64,000 nt of DNA from Scandinavium sp036409475 (GCF_036409475.1 NZ_JAYRCK010000018.1:41541-105540), one strand, 5' to 3'. Positions 25,845-34,048 are shown, counted from the first letter of the stretch. Translations and numbers: made by a program. The notes: generated by a model not told the origin, from the sequence alone.

Positions 25845-26255
25845 ATGACCAGACCCGCCATTATCATTAATGAGTTCGATGCCGAGCGCATCGACCGGCT
25901 GCTTGAGAAACCAGAATGGGCGAACTCCCCGGTGGCTCAGGCGCTGAATGATGAGCTGGACCGCGCGCAAATGTGCGCCCCGACAGAGATGCCGCACAAC
26001 GTGGTCAGCATGAACAGCCAGGTAAGATTCCGCGATCTGAGCAACAACGAAGAGCGTGTTCGTACGCTGGTGTTCCCGGCCAACATGACCGACAGCAGCA
26101 CTCAGCTTTCCGTTCTGGCTCCGGTTGGCGCTGCCCTGCTTGGCCTGCGCGTGGGCGATACCATCAACTGGACGCTGCCGAACGGCACCACGACACATCT
26201 CGAAGTGCTTGAGCTTATCTATCAGCCTGAAGCCGCTGGTGAATTCCACCGCTAA
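25845..26255 (+). CDS. rnk: Rnk, nucleoside diphosphate kinase regulator (GreA-like)
   Basis: A 136-residue GreA/GreB-family protein that binds RNA polymerase and affects nucleoside diphosphate kinase levels. A short N-terminal coiled region (to ~residue 48) precedes the FKBP-like C-terminal domain with VRFRDLSNNEE and LAPVGAALLGLRVGDTI. It lacks the long acidic-tipped coiled coil of GreA, as is normal for Rnk. GGAGTAAACG precedes the ATG. This is the first backbone gene after the accessory block that begins after rna. Confidence 0.95.
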   Translation: MTRPAIIINEFDAERIDRLLEKPEWANSPVAQALNDELDRAQMCAPTEMPHNVVSMNSQVRFRDLSNNEERVRTLVFPANMTDSSTQLSVLAPVGAALLGLRVGDTINWTLPNGTTTHLEVLELIYQPEAAGEFHR

Positions 26256-26418
26256 GCTTGCCTTTCAGAGGATGTCCCCCACATCCTCTTTCCGTCTTAT
26301 CCACCGACAAAACTTTACGCTCCCTCCGGGCTCGCTTTGCCATATTTGCGACGTGAATGTCACATAACCATTGCGATATGTGATTGTATAAAAGCATCTA
26401 TCACAAGGAGGATAGCTT

Positions 26419-26847
26419 ATGTACAACACCCTCATTATGCCGGTTGATGTTTTTGAAATGGCACTCAGTGACAAAGCAGTCCGTCATGCGGAATTTCTGG
26501 CGCAGCAGAAAGGCGTGATTCATCTCCTGCACGCGATTCCCGGCTCCGCCAGTTTGACCATGAGCCGTTTTGCCGCCGATTTACGCCGCTTTGAAGAGCA
26601 TCTTCATCAGGAAGCAGAAAACCGTCTTCAGACCATGGTTGAGCACTTCAGCATCGACCCGTCACGCATCAAAATCCATGTGCGAATGGGTAACTTGCGC
26701 GATGTGGTCAACGAACTGGCTGAAGAGCTGAAGGCCGATGTTGTGGTGATTGGGTCGCGTAACCCGTCCATCACCACGCATCTGCTGGGATCGAATGCGT
26801 CCAGCGTTATCCGTCACGCGCATGTGCCGGTGCTGGTTGTCAGATAA
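26419..26847 (+). CDS. uspG: Universal stress protein UspG
   Basis: A 142-residue cytoplasmic universal stress protein, single Usp domain, matching E. coli UspG (YbdQ). The nucleotide-binding signature G-x2-G-x9-G-(S/T) is approximated near the C-terminus by VVIGSRNPSITTHLLGSNAS. A strong AAGGAGG lies upstream of the ATG. It follows rnk with a 160-bp gap and has its own terminator. In E. coli, ybdR and ahpF are close by; here a reductase operon has been placed between uspG and ahpF. Confidence 0.94.
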   Translation: MYNTLIMPVDVFEMALSDKAVRHAEFLAQQKGVIHLLHAIPGSASLTMSRFAADLRRFEEHLHQEAENRLQTMVEHFSIDPSRIKIHVRMGNLRDVVNELAEELKADVVVIGSRNPSITTHLLGSNASSVIRHAHVPVLVVR

Positions 26848-26854
26848 CCCAATG

Positions 26855-26891
26855 AAAAAGCCGCGCAGGAGGTTATCCTGCGCGGCTTTTT
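26855..26891 (+). terminator. uspG rho-independent terminator
   Basis: A 16-bp perfect stem AAAAAGCCGCGCAGGA with loop GGTTA and complementary arm ending in TTTTT. Palindromic with A- and T-runs, so it may act in both directions. Confidence 0.88.
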
Positions 26892-26899
26892 ATGGCTTC

Positions 26900-26985
26900 A
26901 TTGCCCGGCGGCGCGACGCTTGCCAGGCCTACTGGATCGATGCCCTTCCTAGGCCGGCGTCAGGCGTAGCCGCCACCCGGCTTTA
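26900..26985. repeat. REP/BIME-type palindromic repeat pair
   Basis: Two inverted units with GCCCGGCGGCG and CGCCACCCGGC ends and the internal CCAGGCCTAC / CTAGGCCGG blocks typical of enterobacterial REP pairs. It lies between the convergent uspG and reductase operons. Similar units occur at 33066, 49577 and 55872. Confidence 0.8.
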
Positions 26986-26991
26986 GGTTAA

Positions 26992-27759
26992 TCAGTACAA
27001 GTGGCCAATATTGACAATGGTACTGACGGTGTCACCAAAGAAAGTCATGCGGCTCAGCAGCAGGCCAATGAACAGCAAAACGAACAAGACTCCCGCCCGT
27101 TTTTCGCCTCGCCAGCTTGCCACTAAAGCAACTATCAGGCAGAGCAACGCACCAAGGTACAGTGGAGAAGTCAGCCATGCGCGCCCGGTCATCTGCACGA
27201 CAGTGCCGCCACTCAGCCAAATCAAAGGCGCAGCAATCAACACGGCCAGGCAAACCAGAATGCCCTGGCGTAAAGCCGTCAGAGCTGGCGCAACCTTCAG
27301 CAGCGGAACAGCGGCGCAGCCCATCACCCAAACGGTGACGAAGAACAGCAGCATGGTGATGCCGTTGGCTGTGGCGACCATCGCTGGCGCGGCATAGGTC
27401 ATCCCCTGCACCGCCACCAGCACTAAGCCTAATAACGACGCGATAACCGCAGGGATCTTATGGCCTTTAGTCAGAAAAGTGACGCCAATCGCTGCGCCAT
27501 AGAGCGTCGCGCCCAAAATTTCCCGGCTCAGCCACGCGTGTTTCAGGTTACGCAGTGCGTCATACGCCCGGTCAGGATGCGCCAGGTGTAAGACTGCCGC
27601 AATCGACGCCACGGCCAACACCAGCCCTGTCACTAGCCAGTGCATGCGTGTTGTCACCAGCGTACCGCGCAGCGTTCTCCAGGTCAGCAGCAACGCCATG
27701 CCTACCGACATCTGACTGAGCACCGTAAAAATCACCAGCGGGAGTTCATAATGTTCCAT
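26992..27759 (-). CDS. DmsC-like membrane anchor subunit
   Basis: A 255-residue inner-membrane protein with eight predicted transmembrane helices, of the DmsC/YnfH family. It anchors the catalytic dimer and oxidises menaquinol. Family features include the N-terminal ELPLVIFTVLSQMSVGM and the HPDRAYDALRNL loop. Its ATG overlaps the stop codon of the iron-sulfur subunit gene by one base, and it is the last gene of a four-gene operon (chaperone-A-B-C). A REP pair follows it. The assignment to the family is firm; the terminal electron acceptor of the complex is not known. Confidence 0.88.
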   Translation of the reverse strand: MEHYELPLVIFTVLSQMSVGMALLLTWRTLRGTLVTTRMHWLVTGLVLAVASIAAVLHLAHPDRAYDALRNLKHAWLSREILGATLYGAAIGVTFLTKGHKIPAVIASLLGLVLVAVQGMTYAAPAMVATANGITMLLFFVTVWVMGCAAVPLLKVAPALTALRQGILVCLAVLIAAPLIWLSGGTVVQMTGRAWLTSPLYLGALLCLIVALVASWRGEKRAGVLFVLLFIGLLLSRMTFFGDTVSTIVNIGHLY

Positions 27760-28316
27760 TAGTTGTCCTCCGGTTGCTGAGGCTGACGGGCCAGAATGAA
27801 GCGCGTGCCCGGATTCAGTTTCGGCATATGCGGGTACCCCGGCGGATACTGAACTGCGTTTTTCGGCATGGGGTCAGCATCCAAATCTATCAGCGTCAAC
27901 GCGCCAACCGGGCAGGCATTCACGCAGGCAGGTTGCATCCCGATATCCAGACGTTCGTAGCACATACTGCATTTTTCGGCCTTTTTCGTCTCTTCATTGA
28001 AACGCGGCGCGCCGTAAGGACAGTTGCGAATACAGTTTTTGCAGCCAATACAGTGCTCAGGATTGTGCACCACAATGCCGTCCTCACGCCGCGTATAGGC
28101 TTCGACCGGGCAAGCTTCGACACAAGCCGGATGCTCACAGTGGTTACAGGCCAGCGAATAGAACGCGCGTTCTTCGTGCGGATAAATCTCTTTATCCAGC
28201 GGATAGACATAGCGCCAGAAGCGCTCTGGCTCCAGTTGGTTGAAGCTTTTGCACGCCATCGCACAACCACGGCAGCCGATGCACTTGTCACTGTTTACTA
28301 AGAATGCGCGTCTCAT
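27759..28316 (-). CDS. DmsB-like iron-sulfur subunit (4x[4Fe-4S])
   Basis: A 185-residue ferredoxin-like electron-transfer subunit. Four cysteine groups are present: CIGCRGCAMAC, CNHCEHPACVEAC, CIGCKNCIRNC and CSMCYER with a late CVNAC, giving 16 cysteines for four [4Fe-4S] clusters. E. coli DmsB is about 205 residues; this one is shorter at the C-terminus. It passes electrons from the DmsC-like quinol oxidase to the molybdoenzyme. Its start overlaps the A-subunit stop codon by 4 bp (ATGA). Confidence 0.9.
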   Translation of the reverse strand: MRRAFLVNSDKCIGCRGCAMACKSFNQLEPERFWRYVYPLDKEIYPHEERAFYSLACNHCEHPACVEACPVEAYTRREDGIVVHNPEHCIGCKNCIRNCPYGAPRFNEETKKAEKCSMCYERLDIGMQPACVNACPVGALTLIDLDADPMPKNAVQYPPGYPHMPKLNPGTRFILARQPQQPEDN

Positions 28317-30589
28317 GCTGTCGCTCCTTTACCTGTCGCGTGGGCGATATCCACAAACTGGCTGTGAATGGCGGCACCTGGTGCGCCCGTTGCCATTTGT
28401 CCCATATCTGCCGGGGTATCCATCACCACGTTTTGAACGTTGTAACTGAGTTTGTTGAACCAGGATTCATACATCACGAGGAAATCTTCCGGCACGTTGG
28501 TGGTGATTTTGGCGCGTAGTTCCACTTCGCCTGCGGTGTTGAACACTCTCACTTTGTCGCCTTCGGCAATGCCCTTCTTGCTCGCCGCAATGGGATGGAT
28601 GTAGACAAACGGCTCTGGCCAGAAGGTCTGCATCCAGTCGAGATTAACGAACTGCGAGTGCAGGCCGTATTGCAGATGTGGCGTAAACAAATGGAACGGC
28701 AGCGTGCTTTTCGCCGCTTCTTTGTATTCCGGCAAAGCAGTGTGCCCATTGGCCGCGCAACGCTCTGATTTGAACTCATACTTGCCAGACGGCGTTTTGA
28801 ATTTGCGATCGTACCAGGCCGCCGTGCTTGGCATTTTGGCCTTGTGTGGCCCTTCGAGCAGATCTTCCCAGTTACGGATGCCAAACTGTTTGGCCATGCC
28901 GTCGTTGAATTCCTGATCCAGCCATTTTTTCGGGTTAAATTCCTGCGGGAAGGTGCAGGAACCCGGCTCGATTTTGTTAATGGTGGCCGAGAGCAGCGCC
29001 GCAATTTCCGGGTCGCTTTTGCACTCGTAAAGCGGCTTGATGGCCGGTTCGTTGACCGACAGCCAGTAATGCCAGTAAGACGAACACACATCCCACTGTT
29101 CGAAGGTGGTCGTCACTGGTAAAACGATATCCGCATGCTGGACGGTTTCATTGAAGAACTGATCGACCACCACCACCATTTCCAGCTTCTCGAACGCTTT
29201 TTCCATCTTATTGCGGTCGAAATCCTGCGCGAAGGGGTTTTTGGAGGCCACCCACAGCATGCGAATAGGCGGTTCATTAGCATCAAGAATGCCCTGTGCG
29301 GTCTGGTTGATATTCAGCGCGCGGTCGGAATACTCGCTCTTCTCAGCGCTGTCGCTAACAAACTCACCGACAGGACCGCCAGCGCCTTTCATGCCGACAG
29401 ATCCGACAGGCGGTTTTTGCGACATCAGCGCGTAGTTGAATCCCCAGGTTTGCAGGTGGCCGTAGCGTGCGCCGCCGCCTTCAAGCCCGATATTGCCCGT
29501 CATCGCCACAAAGGCATCAATAGCGCGGACGTTTGCGCCGCCGTTTACATGGCGCTGCATGCCGTAGCCAATCCACACCGTGGAAGGCTTCGCTCGCATA
29601 AATTCTTCGGTCAGGGTTCGAATAACATCGGCAGACAGGCCGCAAATTTCCGAGGCCCATTCAACCGTGACGTTTTCGCGGAGATACGTCTCAAACTCAG
29701 GGTAACCGTGGGCGTAGTTATTGACGAAGTCGTGATCCACCTGGCCGATGTCCAGCAGATGGCGGCACATCCCGAGCGCCAGCGCGCCATCAGAGCCAGG
29801 ACGCACGCGCAGATACAAGTCGGCTTTCGCCGCGGTTTGGGTCAACAGAGGATCGATAACGACCACTTTCGCGCCCTTCTCGCGTGCCTGATAGATGTAC
29901 TTCATGCTGTGCATCGAACACCAGGCCGGGTTTGCGCCCCAGATAATGATGTATTTCGCCTTCACGAAGTCTTCCGGATCGTTACACCACATGTCGCCCA
30001 TGTCGTAATTTTGCGCATCAATCCCGGCAGGCCAGCAAGGCGTGCCCGCAAAGCGCGTAGTGTAGCCGAGCGAGGACATCATCCCTTCCACGGCGTAGCC
30101 CATCACCCCAAGGTTGCCGGAATACTTCGACAGCGCCAGACCGAGCATTGAGCCGTCTTTCTTTTTGATTTCCAGCATCTTGTGAGCGATTTTTTGCATC
30201 GCTTCATCCCAGGAAACGCGGCGCCAGTTACCGCTTCCGCGGCCATCCTGCACCATCGGGTACTTGATACGGTCCGGGCTGTAAACACGACGAGGATAGG
30301 TCAACCCTTTCACGCAAGGCGCGCCGTGGGTGTACGTGGATTCCGGAGCTCCGTCCACAAAGGTGATCACCTCGTCTTTCACCCACGTTTTCAGGCTACA
30401 GGTGTCATAGCAGTTACGCGGGCAGGCGTTGCGATAAACATTGTAGGCTTTTGGGTTAAAGGGAATCGGAGGCTGGGCGAACGCACAACGTGAGGAGAGA
30501 AGCCCTCCCGGTAGCGCGGCAAGCGTGCCAACCGCCATTAGTCCCTTAATAAATGAACGTCGATTCACATTTCCAGGTTCATTGCTCAT
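28313..30589 (-). CDS. DMSO-reductase-superfamily molybdoenzyme, catalytic subunit
   Basis: A 758-residue periplasmic molybdopterin oxidoreductase. The twin-arginine signal is NRRSFIKGLMAVGTLAALPG (residues 9-28). [4Fe-4S] ligands are C56, C60, C64 (CPRNCYDTC) and C92, followed by Lys94. At the position where the molybdenum ligand is expected it has Cys185 in AGTPCWPAG rather than a recognisable DmsA-type serine region; this alignment is by eye. The substrate may therefore not be DMSO; candidates include other S- or N-oxides or sulfur compounds. It overlaps the chaperone gene by 11 bp and the B subunit gene by 4 bp. Confidence 0.85.
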   Translation of the reverse strand: MSNEPGNVNRRSFIKGLMAVGTLAALPGGLLSSRCAFAQPPIPFNPKAYNVYRNACPRNCYDTCSLKTWVKDEVITFVDGAPESTYTHGAPCVKGLTYPRRVYSPDRIKYPMVQDGRGSGNWRRVSWDEAMQKIAHKMLEIKKKDGSMLGLALSKYSGNLGVMGYAVEGMMSSLGYTTRFAGTPCWPAGIDAQNYDMGDMWCNDPEDFVKAKYIIIWGANPAWCSMHSMKYIYQAREKGAKVVVIDPLLTQTAAKADLYLRVRPGSDGALALGMCRHLLDIGQVDHDFVNNYAHGYPEFETYLRENVTVEWASEICGLSADVIRTLTEEFMRAKPSTVWIGYGMQRHVNGGANVRAIDAFVAMTGNIGLEGGGARYGHLQTWGFNYALMSQKPPVGSVGMKGAGGPVGEFVSDSAEKSEYSDRALNINQTAQGILDANEPPIRMLWVASKNPFAQDFDRNKMEKAFEKLEMVVVVDQFFNETVQHADIVLPVTTTFEQWDVCSSYWHYWLSVNEPAIKPLYECKSDPEIAALLSATINKIEPGSCTFPQEFNPKKWLDQEFNDGMAKQFGIRNWEDLLEGPHKAKMPSTAAWYDRKFKTPSGKYEFKSERCAANGHTALPEYKEAAKSTLPFHLFTPHLQYGLHSQFVNLDWMQTFWPEPFVYIHPIAASKKGIAEGDKVRVFNTAGEVELRAKITTNVPEDFLVMYESWFNKLSYNVQNVVMDTPADMGQMATGAPGAAIHSQFVDIAHATGKGATA

Positions 30590-31139
30590 GACACACTCTC
30601 GTTTTTAATTCTTCAATCCAATGGGATAATTCCAGCGCGGCCATTTTCATTACCGTCGTGCTGGCATTGTTTGTTATTTTTTCGATAAACATCGGCACCC
30701 ACAGTGTTAAATGCTGTGAGACAAAACGCTGCAGGAGCGGGGTAAATCCGGGCGTTGACCGGGCATTAATGAACAGCAGAACCGCTAATTCCAGCTCATA
30801 AGAAATATGATCATCTGGAATATTGTCTTCACGACTGACCGTTAACCCCAGACTCTCCATCAGTTCACGAACATGAAGCGTGGTAGCCCCCATGATCAAC
30901 GGTTCATCACCGAGATAAACAGAGGAGTACGGCGGCGCCTGAAGTGCTGCGGGGCCCACAAACAGGCGATTGAAGTCATACTCCGCTTCCTGCCATTGCT
31001 GATCAGGCTGTTCTGCTGGCAGTAACGCTAACTCTTTTGCTTTATTTTTAAGACGTTGACTATCGCCATAAATATAAAAATCACGAAGCTGCAACCCCTT
31101 CCTTTCAAAAGGTGGCAACAACTCATAGACATCAACCAT
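30579..31139 (-). CDS. TorD/DmsD-family molybdoenzyme chaperone
   Basis: A 186-residue all-helical cytoplasmic chaperone that binds the Tat signal peptide of a molybdoenzyme and guards export until the cofactor is loaded. It has the family stretch YDFNRLFVGPAALQAPPYSS and a following acidic LGDEPLIMG. It is the first gene of the operon, ahead of its presumed client. The ATG giving MVDVYELL is chosen because GGGGGT lies five bases upstream; a TTG four codons earlier overlaps that signal. In E. coli dms/ynf operons the chaperone gene lies elsewhere or last, so the first position is notable. Confidence 0.85.
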   Translation of the reverse strand: MVDVYELLPPFERKGLQLRDFYIYGDSQRLKNKAKELALLPAEQPDQQWQEAEYDFNRLFVGPAALQAPPYSSVYLGDEPLIMGATTLHVRELMESLGLTVSREDNIPDDHISYELELAVLLFINARSTPGFTPLLQRFVSQHLTLWVPMFIEKITNNASTTVMKMAALELSHWIEELKTRVCHEQ

Positions 31140-31333
31140 CAATACCCCCAATTACATTCATGAGATAAATATAACCATGAAGTGTTAGATTTTAAGAGAG
31201 GGAGAATACTTATTTCTTTGACGCAGAGAAGTAAAAATGAAGGTAAAAATACCCTTTCTGGTATTTTAGGATTTGCTTCGCAAAAAATAGTGGCGGGGAA
31301 ATTAATGAATGCAAATGAGAATCAGAATAATAA

Positions 31334-31365
31334 AAAACCGCCCGGGAATGGGCGGTTTTGGCATT
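31334..31365 (-). terminator. ahpF terminator
   Basis: Stem AAAACCGCCC at 31334-31343 pairs with GGGCGGTTTT at 31350-31359, loop GGGAAT. On the minus strand the stem is followed by TTATTATTC. It lies 33 bp downstream of the ahpF stop codon. Confidence 0.85.
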
Positions 31366-31391
31366 GCAGGTAGAGTCTTACTTTTTTTGTT

Positions 31392-32957
31392 TTACGCAGT
31401 CTTAGTGCGAATCAGGTAATCAAACGAGCTCAGTGAGGCTTTCGCCCCTTCGCCGGTCGCAATAATGATTTGCTTGTACGGCACGGTGGTGCAGTCACCC
31501 GCGGCGAACACGCCTTTGACGCTGGTTTCGCACCTGGCATCAATCATGATTTCGCCCATGCGGTTGCGTTCGATAGCGCCTTCCAGCCAGGTGGTGTTCG
31601 GCAGCAGACCAATCTGGACAAAGATCCCAGACAGCGCCACGTGATGCGCATCACCGCTCACACGGTCACGGTAATCCAGGCCGATGACTTTGCTGCCATC
31701 ACCTTTCACTTCCGTGGTCTGAGCGTTAAGAATAATGTCGACGTTTTTCAGGCTGCGCACTTTATCCTGCAGCACCTGGTCGGCTTTCATTTCTGGTGCA
31801 AACTCAAGCAGCGTCACGTGCTCAACAATGCCCGCCAGGTCGATTGCCGCTTCAACACCGGAGTTACCACCGCCAATGACAGCGACACGCTTACCTTTGA
31901 ACAGCGGGCCGTCGCAGTGCGGGCAGTAAGTTACGCCTTTGGTGCGATACTGGTCTTCACCCGGCACGTTCATGTTGCGCCATTTCGCCCCGGTCGCAAT
32001 GATGATGCTGCGAGCTTTCAGCACGGCACCTGAAGCGGTTTCAATCTGATGCAGGCCGCCTTCGACAGAAGCCGGTGTCAGCTTGCTTGCGCTCTGTGAG
32101 TCGATAACGTCCACATCATAGTCAGACACGTGCTGCTTCAGTGCGCCTGCCAGTTTCTGGCCTTCTGTTTTTGGCACTGAGATGTAGTTTTCGATATCCA
32201 CGGTGTCCAGCACCTGGCCGCCGAAACGTTCACCCATCAGGCCAGTACGAATGCCTTTACGTGCAGAGTAAACAGCCGCCGCCGCGCCCGCAGGGCCGGA
32301 ACCCACAATCAGCACATCGTAAGCTTCACGTTTGTTCAGCTCTTCTGCCGCGCGTTTTTCCGCCCCGGTGTCCACTTTCGCCACGATTTCCGCCAGCGTC
32401 ATACGACCCTGACCAAATTCTTTGCCGTTCACGAATACCGCAGGCACACCCATCACGTTGCGATCGGTGATTTCATTCTGGAACACGCCGCCGTCAATCG
32501 CGGTGTGTTTGATGCGTGGGTTCAGTACTGCCATCAGGTTCAGTGCCTGCACCACATCCGGGCAGTTGTGGCAAGAAAGCGAGTAATAGGTTTCGAACTC
32601 AAACTCCCCGTCCAGCGCGCGGATCTGCTCCAGCATCGCCTGCGCTTCTTTTGACGGATGACCGCCCGTCCACAGCAGTGCCAGTACCAGCGAAGTAAAC
32701 TCGTGGCCTAACGGAGAACCAGCGAAACGCGGCCCCTGGTTTGAACCGGGATTCGTTATCAGGAAAGACGGCTTACGCACCGCCAGGCTGTTGTCTTCTT
32801 TAAACGTCACCTGAGGTGAAAGTTCGGCGATTTCCGCCAGCAGTTCCTTGATTTCTGCCGATTTAGCGCTGTCGTCCAGCGTGGCAATCAGCTCAACAGG
32901 TTTGGTCAGTTTCTCAAGGTAAGCCTTGAGCTGGGTCTTCATGTTGGTGTCGAGCAT
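31392..32957 (-). CDS. ahpF: Alkyl hydroperoxide reductase subunit F
   Basis: NADH-dependent flavoprotein that reduces AhpC; 521 residues as in E. coli. The N-terminal tandem-thioredoxin domain has its CxxC in LSCHNCPD, and the thioredoxin-reductase-like part has the FAD motif VGSGPAGAAAA, the redox CPHC in TYCPHCDG, and the NADH motif IGGGNSGVEAA. Two consecutive ATGs occur; the second is chosen because it lies 7 nt from GGAG and yields MLDTNMKTQLK as in E. coli. It follows ahpC with a 206-bp gap that contains REP repeats, which probably attenuate ahpF expression relative to ahpC. Confidence 0.97.
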   Translation of the reverse strand: MLDTNMKTQLKAYLEKLTKPVELIATLDDSAKSAEIKELLAEIAELSPQVTFKEDNSLAVRKPSFLITNPGSNQGPRFAGSPLGHEFTSLVLALLWTGGHPSKEAQAMLEQIRALDGEFEFETYYSLSCHNCPDVVQALNLMAVLNPRIKHTAIDGGVFQNEITDRNVMGVPAVFVNGKEFGQGRMTLAEIVAKVDTGAEKRAAEELNKREAYDVLIVGSGPAGAAAAVYSARKGIRTGLMGERFGGQVLDTVDIENYISVPKTEGQKLAGALKQHVSDYDVDVIDSQSASKLTPASVEGGLHQIETASGAVLKARSIIIATGAKWRNMNVPGEDQYRTKGVTYCPHCDGPLFKGKRVAVIGGGNSGVEAAIDLAGIVEHVTLLEFAPEMKADQVLQDKVRSLKNVDIILNAQTTEVKGDGSKVIGLDYRDRVSGDAHHVALSGIFVQIGLLPNTTWLEGAIERNRMGEIMIDARCETSVKGVFAAGDCTTVPYKQIIIATGEGAKASLSSFDYLIRTKTA

Positions 32958-33065
32958 CATTCATCTCCTGCGAATAAAACATCATCATGCAAGCGGCCTT
33001 GCGGCTGCCTGAATGCGGCTTGCATCATAGTGTTTGGGGAAAAACGGGTGCCTGAGCACCCGTTG

Positions 33066-33160
33066 ATTGCCGGGTGGCACTGCGTTTACCCGGCCTACGC
33101 TTTGCCAGGCCTGTTGGGTAGGCCGGATAAGCATCGCGTCATCCGGCTTCGCAGCGCCTG
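33066..33160. repeat. REP/BIME-type repeat in the ahpC-ahpF gap
   Basis: Inverted units TTGCCGGGTGGC...CCCGGCCTACG and GGTAGGCCGGATAAGC...GCGTCATCCGGC. The position between ahpC and ahpF of one operon suggests a 3'-stabilising and differential-expression role, as known for REPs in general. Confidence 0.8.
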
Positions 33161-33166
33161 AAAGGC

Positions 33167-33730
33167 TTAGATTTTACCGACGAGATCCAGGGATGGAGCC
33201 AGTGTCGCTTCGCCTTCTTTCCACTTAGCCGGGCACACTTCGCCTGGGTGGGAAGCGACGTACTGAGCTGCTTTCACTTTACGCAGCAGGTCAGATGCGT
33301 CACGGCCGATGCCTTCAGCGGTCACTTCGATGGCCTGGATGATGCCCTGTGGGTCAACAACGAAAGTGGCACGGTCGGCCAGGCCTTCGTCTTCACGCAT
33401 GTTGTCGAAGTTACGGGTCAGGGCACCTGTTGGGTCGCCGATCATCGCGTATTTGATTTTAGCGATGGTCTCGGAGCTGCCGTGCCATGCTTTGTGAGTG
33501 AAGTGGGTATCGGTGGAAACAGAGTAAACATCCACGCCCAGTTTCTGCAGTTCGTCGTAGTGGTCAGCCACGTCACCCAGTTCGGTCGGGCAGACGAAAG
33601 TAAAGTCAGCCGGATAGAAGAAGAACACACTCCAGCGACCTTCGGTGTCTTTCTCAGTGACTTCTACGAATTCGCCATTTTTGAAAGCCTGGTTTTTGAA
33701 AGGTTTGATTTTAGTGTTAATTAAGGACAT
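33167..33730 (-). CDS. ahpC: Alkyl hydroperoxide reductase AhpC (peroxiredoxin)
   Basis: Typical 2-Cys peroxiredoxin of 187 residues that reduces hydrogen peroxide, organic hydroperoxides and peroxynitrite. Peroxidatic Cys47 lies in FVCPTE and resolving Cys166 in GEVCPAKW; Thr44 and an Arg complete the active site of the family. AhpF recycles it. GGAGG precedes the ATG. The upstream region should carry an OxyR site, but I could not place one with confidence; a miniature element has inserted about 155 bp upstream of the ATG. Confidence 0.98.
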   Translation of the reverse strand: MSLINTKIKPFKNQAFKNGEFVEVTEKDTEGRWSVFFFYPADFTFVCPTELGDVADHYDELQKLGVDVYSVSTDTHFTHKAWHGSSETIAKIKYAMIGDPTGALTRNFDNMREDEGLADRATFVVDPQGIIQAIEVTAEGIGRDASDLLRKVKAAQYVASHPGEVCPAKWKEGEATLAPSLDLVGKI

Positions 33731-33863
33731 CTGTACTTCCTCCGTGTTTTCGTTGAGAGCTAAGGTAACCCACTCACCCCGTTTCGGCTAATGCGTTTCC
33801 TTTATCAAATCAATAAGCGTTAGCTAACAAACCCAACGACGTGATGAAAAGCAGAAAGTAAAA

Positions 33864-33885
33864 AGGCCACCTTTTCAGGTGGCCC
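33864..33885 (-). terminator. Hairpin copy 1 (terminator-like on the minus strand)
   Basis: Stem GGCCACCT / AGGTGGCC with loop TTTC. Read leftward it is followed by TTTTTACTTT, a good terminator, though no gene now ends there. It is duplicated at 34027-34048, flanking the element between. Confidence 0.8.
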
Positions 33886-34026
33886 GAGACTGATGACAAA
33901 CCTCTAACGAATACCGTCTTGTCATGGGTAGTAGAACAAAAAATAAGGAAAATCAATTCATTGATTTTCGGCTGCTCACCACAAAGAAGGAAAAACCACG
34001 CTTTTTCCTTCTTTGTCAGCAATCTG
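33886..34026 (+). mobile_element. Miniature hairpin-targeting element, copy between ahpC and dsbG
   Basis: A 141-bp non-coding element. Ends are imperfect inverted repeats (GAGACTGATGACAAA against CAGATTGCTGACAAA, 12 of 15 matches). Internal hairpins: ATGACAA 33893-33899 with TTGTCAT 33919-33925; AAAATCAAT 33949-33957 with ATTGATTTT 33960-33968; CAAAGAAGGAAAAA 33982-33995 with its perfect complement 34002-34015. It is flanked by 22-bp direct repeats that are complete hairpins. The last 80 bp before the right end are identical to the copy at 55698. Confidence 0.85.
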
Positions 34027-34048
34027 AGGCCACCTTTTCAGGTGGCCC
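34027..34048. repeat. Hairpin copy 2 (target duplication)
   Basis: Exact 22-bp direct repeat of 33864-33885. It lacks an adjacent T-run on either strand; the pair is best read as the duplicated target of the element between. Confidence 0.85.

Noticed and set aside
31182..31373. 63-residue plus-strand open frame between the chaperone gene and ahpF
   Set aside because: It spans the ahpF terminator hairpin, has no Shine-Dalgarno sequence and matches nothing recognisable.
33810..34022. 70-residue minus-strand open frame, with a similar peptide also open at 55547-55861
   Set aside because: The shared peptide arises only because both frames run through the same miniature element. There is no ribosome binding site, the dcuC copies encode a different peptide, and the frames continue into unrelated flanks.
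33886..34026. Retron msr-msd or ERIC identity for the miniature element
   Set aside because: No reverse transcriptase gene is nearby, the copies are dispersed and flanked by direct duplications, and the sequence does not match the ERIC core; an insertion element explains it better.
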